7,219 bases of DNA, taken from assembly GCA_022574315.1 (NCBI GenBank), contig JACZSH010000073.1:1-7219 (forward strand), written 5' to 3'. The notes under the pieces are model-generated. The model saw only the letters and a program-made list of their open reading frames with translations. It searched no databases and was not told the origin of the DNA. A program made the position numbers and the translations under genes. Origin of the DNA: Chloroflexota bacterium. GTDB taxonomy: Bacteria; Chloroflexota; Dehalococcoidia; Dehalococcoidales; RBG-16-60-22. How positions within the stretch are numbered: the stretch's first letter is position 1; the number at the start of each line of letters is the position of its first letter. Below are positions 4,915 through 7,219 of this stretch, in pieces.

Positions 4915-6744
4915 TTGACCAATCTGGACAGCTTGCTGAGCAAAGTGACCAAACCGGCCCGCTACACGGGCGGCGAGTGGAACAGCACTATTAAAGACTG
5001 GGAGCGGGTGCCACTGCGGGTGGCACTCTGTTTTCCCGACCGGTACGAGATAGGCATGTCCAATTTAGCCATACCCATCCTCTACGAGATACTGAACCGG
5101 CAGCCGGACGTGTTAGCGGAGAGGGCCTACGCGCCGTGGGTGGACATGGAGGCGGGCATGCGCTCGGCGGGTATTCCCCTCTTCAGCCTGGAATCCAAAC
5201 GGCCGCTGAAAGATTTTGACGTTATCGGCTTTTCCCTCGGCTACGAGCTGACCTACACCAACGTGCTCAACATGCTGGACCTTGCCCAGATACCGGTGGC
5301 GGCGGCGGAGAGGGATGATAGCCACCCGGTGATCATGGCCGGCGGGAGCTGTGCCCTGAACCCGGAGCCGATGGCGGACTTTATCGACCTTTTCGTCATC
5401 GGGGACGGCGAAGACGTGATACTGGAACTGATGGACTGCTTCCGGAACGGGCAGAGGGCCGGCGACAAGGCAGGCCGGCTGCGGCAGGCGGCGAAGATAC
5501 CCGGGGTCTACGTGCCGGGCCTGTACCAGGTGGAATACCAGCCGGACGGGACGGTAAAGAGCCTCACCCCGCAGGCGGCCGAAGCCAGCCAGCGAATCGA
5601 GCGGCGGATAGTGGACAAGCTGCCGCCGCCGGCTACCCGCCCGGTGGTGCCCTACCTGGAGGTAGTGCACGACCGGGGAGCCATCGAGATACAGCGGGGG
5701 TGCAGCCGTGGCTGCCGTTTCTGCCAAGCGGGTATCACTTACCGCCCGGTGCGGAAGAGGCCGCCGGAGGAAGTGCTGGAAGCGGCCGGGGAAATAATAA
5801 GCAACTGCGGTTACGATGAAATCTCCCTGGTGTCCCTGAGCAGCAGCGACTACGCGGGGATAGGCGAGCTGGTGGGGAGCCTCTCCGAACGGTACCCCAA
5901 CCTGGCGCTGTCCCTGCCGAGCTTGCGCATTGACGAGTCTTCGATACGGCTGATGGAGTCGTTACCGGCGCGGAGCAAGACGGGGCTGACCTTCGCCCCG
6001 GAGGCGGGCAGCGAGCGGCTGCGGCGCACCATCAACAAGAACCTCCCGGAGGAAACGCTGCTGAAAACAGCCGCCACTGCTTTCGAGCGCGGCTGGACGA
6101 GTCTCAAGCTGTATTTTATGCTGGGGCTGCCCACCGAAACGGAGGACGACGCGGCGAGTATCGTGGCGCTGGTGGATAAAATACGCGGGGTGGGGAGAAA
6201 GAGCGGGGGGAGACTGCCCGCCCTCAGAATCAGCACCGCGACGTTCGTGCCCAAACCACATACCCCCTTCCAGTGGGTGGGGCAGGCAGACGAAGCCAGC
6301 CTGAACGCCCGGCTGGAAGTGCTGAGGCAGGGGTTACCCAGAAAAGGGATAAAACTGTCCTGGCAGGACCCGGCACTGAGCCGGCTGGAGGCGGTGCTGT
6401 CGCGGGGGGACCGGCGACTGGGCAAGGTCATTTACCGGGCCTGGAAGATGGGGGCAACCTTCGATGCCTGGAGCGAGCGTTTCAATCCGGAGACGTGGCG
6501 CCGCGCTTTCAGCGAGAGCGGACTGGAGCCTGACTTTTACGCGCACCGGGAGCGCCCCCAGGATGAAATACTGCCCTGGTCACACATCGATACCGGGGTT
6601 ACCCAGGCGTTCCTGAAACGGGAATACCGGCGGGCGCTGGAAGGGCGGGAAACGGCCGACTGCCGGCAGGACGACTGCACCGCCTGCGGGCTGCAGCGGA
6701 GAAACCCGGACTGCGGACGGAAAGCGGGGGCCGCCAGGCGGTAA
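4915..6744 (+). CDS. Radical SAM protein of the TIGR03960 type (B12-binding-like domain plus radical SAM)
   Basis: A 609-residue protein with a Rossmann-like N-terminal domain related to B12-binding modules (about 30-180), including the family motif GGSCALNPEP (143-152) and VIGDGE. No DxHxxG cobalamin-ligand motif is seen. The radical SAM core has the cluster motif CSRGCRFC with Cys263, Cys267 and Cys270, which bind the 4Fe-4S cluster that cleaves SAM. FAPEAGSERLR (about 360-370) and YFMLGLPTET (about 400-409) follow. The C-terminus carries four more Cys (583, 588, 591, 600) in a CX4CX2CG pattern that could bind metal. The start is TTG, supported by a strong GGAGG. TIGR03960 proteins are uncharacterised; in many genomes the adjacent or fused partner is the radical SAM-linked DUF2344 (TIGR03936) protein. 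None follows here, as the next gene is convergent. Family is recognised by pattern from memory; substrate is unknown. Confidence 0.88.
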   Translation: MTNLDSLLSKVTKPARYTGGEWNSTIKDWERVPLRVALCFPDRYEIGMSNLAIPILYEILNRQPDVLAERAYAPWVDMEAGMRSAGIPLFSLESKRPLKDFDVIGFSLGYELTYTNVLNMLDLAQIPVAAAERDDSHPVIMAGGSCALNPEPMADFIDLFVIGDGEDVILELMDCFRNGQRAGDKAGRLRQAAKIPGVYVPGLYQVEYQPDGTVKSLTPQAAEASQRIERRIVDKLPPPATRPVVPYLEVVHDRGAIEIQRGCSRGCRFCQAGITYRPVRKRPPEEVLEAAGEIISNCGYDEISLVSLSSSDYAGIGELVGSLSERYPNLALSLPSLRIDESSIRLMESLPARSKTGLTFAPEAGSERLRRTINKNLPEETLLKTAATAFERGWTSLKLYFMLGLPTETEDDAASIVALVDKIRGVGRKSGGRLPALRISTATFVPKPHTPFQWVGQADEASLNARLEVLRQGLPRKGIKLSWQDPALSRLEAVLSRGDRRLGKVIYRAWKMGATFDAWSERFNPETWRRAFSESGLEPDFYAHRERPQDEILPWSHIDTGVTQAFLKREYRRALEGRETADCRQDDCTACGLQRRNPDCGRKAGAARR

Positions 6745-6777
6745 CGGTAAGTTAAAAACGGGGTTTTTAGCTCCGTT
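6743..6777. terminator. Hairpin in the convergent gap, possibly bidirectional terminator
   Basis: AACGG (6743-6747) pairs with CCGTT (6773-6777), and inside it AGTTAAAAAC (6750-6759) pairs with GTTTTTAGCT (6763-6772) through one G-U pair, around loop GGG, with a two-base bulge. The result is a stem of about 15 pairs overlapping the last bases of the radical SAM stop codon. On the minus strand the T5 run in the 3' arm could end gyrA transcription. The stem core is AT-rich, so strength is moderate. Confidence 0.5.
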
Positions 6778-6783
6778 CAGGAT

Positions 6784-6808
6784 AACCGGCCTTGCCGGGT
6801 TTATTTTT
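6784..6808 (+). terminator. Intrinsic terminator of the radical SAM gene
   Basis: CCGGC (6786-6790), loop CTT and GCCGG (6794-6798) form a GC stem that extends to AA/TT past a one-base bulge. It is followed directly by GTTTATTTTT (6799-6808). This is a good plus-strand rho-independent terminator. Its T-run overlaps the gyrA stop codon (complement of 6801-6803) and final codons. Confidence 0.6.
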
Positions 6809-7219
6809 GCTTACGGTCACCCTCACCCTTGGCCTCTTTCTTCCCGGCCGCCTTTTTTTGATTGGCGGCTGATTCGGGTTTCTTCCCGACTGACTTTTTC
6901 GGCTTACCCTTGGTTTCTTCGTTCTCCTGGGTGGTCTTTTCCCGTTCGCCGTCAAAGGAAGCCAGGGCGACGACTTCATCGCCCGGGTCGATTCTCATCA
7001 GCCGGACTCCCTGGGTGCTGCGTCCCTGGGTAGTAATGCCCTTACGCTTGTCTTTTTCTTTGACCGGGGTGCGGGTGACGATGCCTTCGGCGGAGATTAT
7101 CATCACCTGGTCCTCGGCGGCAACCACCCGGGCGGCGATGACCGGCCCGGTTTTGTCGACATGCTTGAAGGTGCGGACACCGCTGCCGGCGCGGCGCTGG
7201 CGGGGGTACTGGGCGAGGG
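6801..7219 (-). CDS. gyrA: DNA gyrase subunit A, C-terminal fragment
   Basis: The frame continues past the right edge; 138 residues and the stop are visible. They are the last blades of the DNA-wrapping C-terminal beta-pinwheel of GyrA, the subunit that cleaves and rejoins DNA during negative supercoiling. Visible motifs are YPRQRRAGSGVRTF (a GyrA-box-like QRRxGxG), DKTGPVIAARVV, IISAEGIVTRTPV and the strongly conserved GRSTQGVRLMRIDPGDEVVALA. After the pinwheel comes a 48-residue tail of low complexity with 14 Lys and 2 Arg against 9 acidic residues, containing KPKK, GKKP, QKKAAGKK and RKQK. Many GyrA tails are short or acidic, so a basic tail is unusual. ParC/GrlA is an alternative, but GR-TQGV-rich blades with a box-like motif favour GyrA. 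The GTG at 7125-7127 is internal, not a start. It converges on the radical SAM gene across 56 bases. Confidence 0.92.
   Translation of the reverse strand, partial: LAQYPRQRRAGSGVRTFKHVDKTGPVIAARVVAAEDQVMIISAEGIVTRTPVKEKDKRKGITTQGRSTQGVRLMRIDPGDEVVALASFDGEREKTTQENEETKGKPKKSVGKKPESAANQKKAAGKKEAKGEGDRKQK

Noticed and set aside
5113..5727. Minus-strand open frames opposite the radical SAM gene
   Set aside because: The radical SAM frame is complete with its cysteine motif; the antisense frames show no domain or ribosome site.
6801..7127. A separate small gene starting at the GTG at 7125-7127
   Set aside because: The frame stays open to the window edge and the upstream residues (YPRQRRAGSGVRTF, TGPVIAARVV) continue the GyrA pinwheel, so this GTG is internal.
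1..7219. Defence, CRISPR, phage or transposon system
   Set aside because: No regularly spaced repeats, transposase, integrase, tRNA attachment site or toxin-antitoxin-like pair was visible on either strand.

Overview
The window is a GC-rich bacterial chromosomal segment carrying a heat-shock chaperone operon and its neighbours. The best guess for the host is a Chloroflexota (Dehalococcoidia-like) bacterium. This rests on the general look of HrcA (an 'HPSAGSVPSDKGYR' wing), the pairing of an HrcA/CIRCE system with a long 640-residue DnaK, and the family type of the radical SAM gene. It is an inference, not a measured placement. I see no phage, IS, CRISPR, tRNA or rRNA signal. Genes are tightly packed and the longest stretch without a gene is 222 bases.

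Layout. Positions 2-259 (+) are the 3' end of an Ala/Lys/Glu-rich coiled-coil gene cut by the window edge. It converges, with a 5-base gap, on a metallo-beta-lactamase-fold hydrolase gene (265-897, -). A 162-base divergent control region (898-1059) holds a promoter for each direction, a G-rich tract, and a CIRCE operator with one mismatch just downstream of the hrcA promoter. Then follow hrcA (1060-2112), a 120-base gap, grpE (2233-2769) and dnaK (2770-4692). grpE and dnaK abut exactly (TAA|ATG). A strong hairpin (4727-4753) closes the operon, and no dnaJ follows. The gap 4693-4914 also holds a GC-rich, multi-hairpin block resembling a dispersed repeat. A TTG-started radical SAM gene of the TIGR03960 type occupies 4915-6744. 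It converges on the 3' end of gyrA (6801 to the window edge, -), with two hairpins in and around the 56-base gap.

How the genes work together. HrcA represses its own operon through CIRCE. When unfolded protein accumulates, HrcA loses activity (GroEL-dependent in studied bacteria) and grpE-dnaK expression rises. DnaK binds unfolded clients with ATP and GrpE is its nucleotide exchange factor; the J-domain partner must be encoded elsewhere. The flanking hydrolase, radical SAM and gyrase genes have their own signals and look functionally independent.

The window is mostly conserved housekeeping DNA and I do not see a new multi-gene system. The points most worth a second look are: a hydrolase whose metal motif reads HxHxGH instead of HxHxDH and whose promoter implies an almost leaderless mRNA; a lysine-rich tail on GyrA; a radical SAM gene lacking its usual downstream partner; and the two-way hairpin block at 4786-4824.
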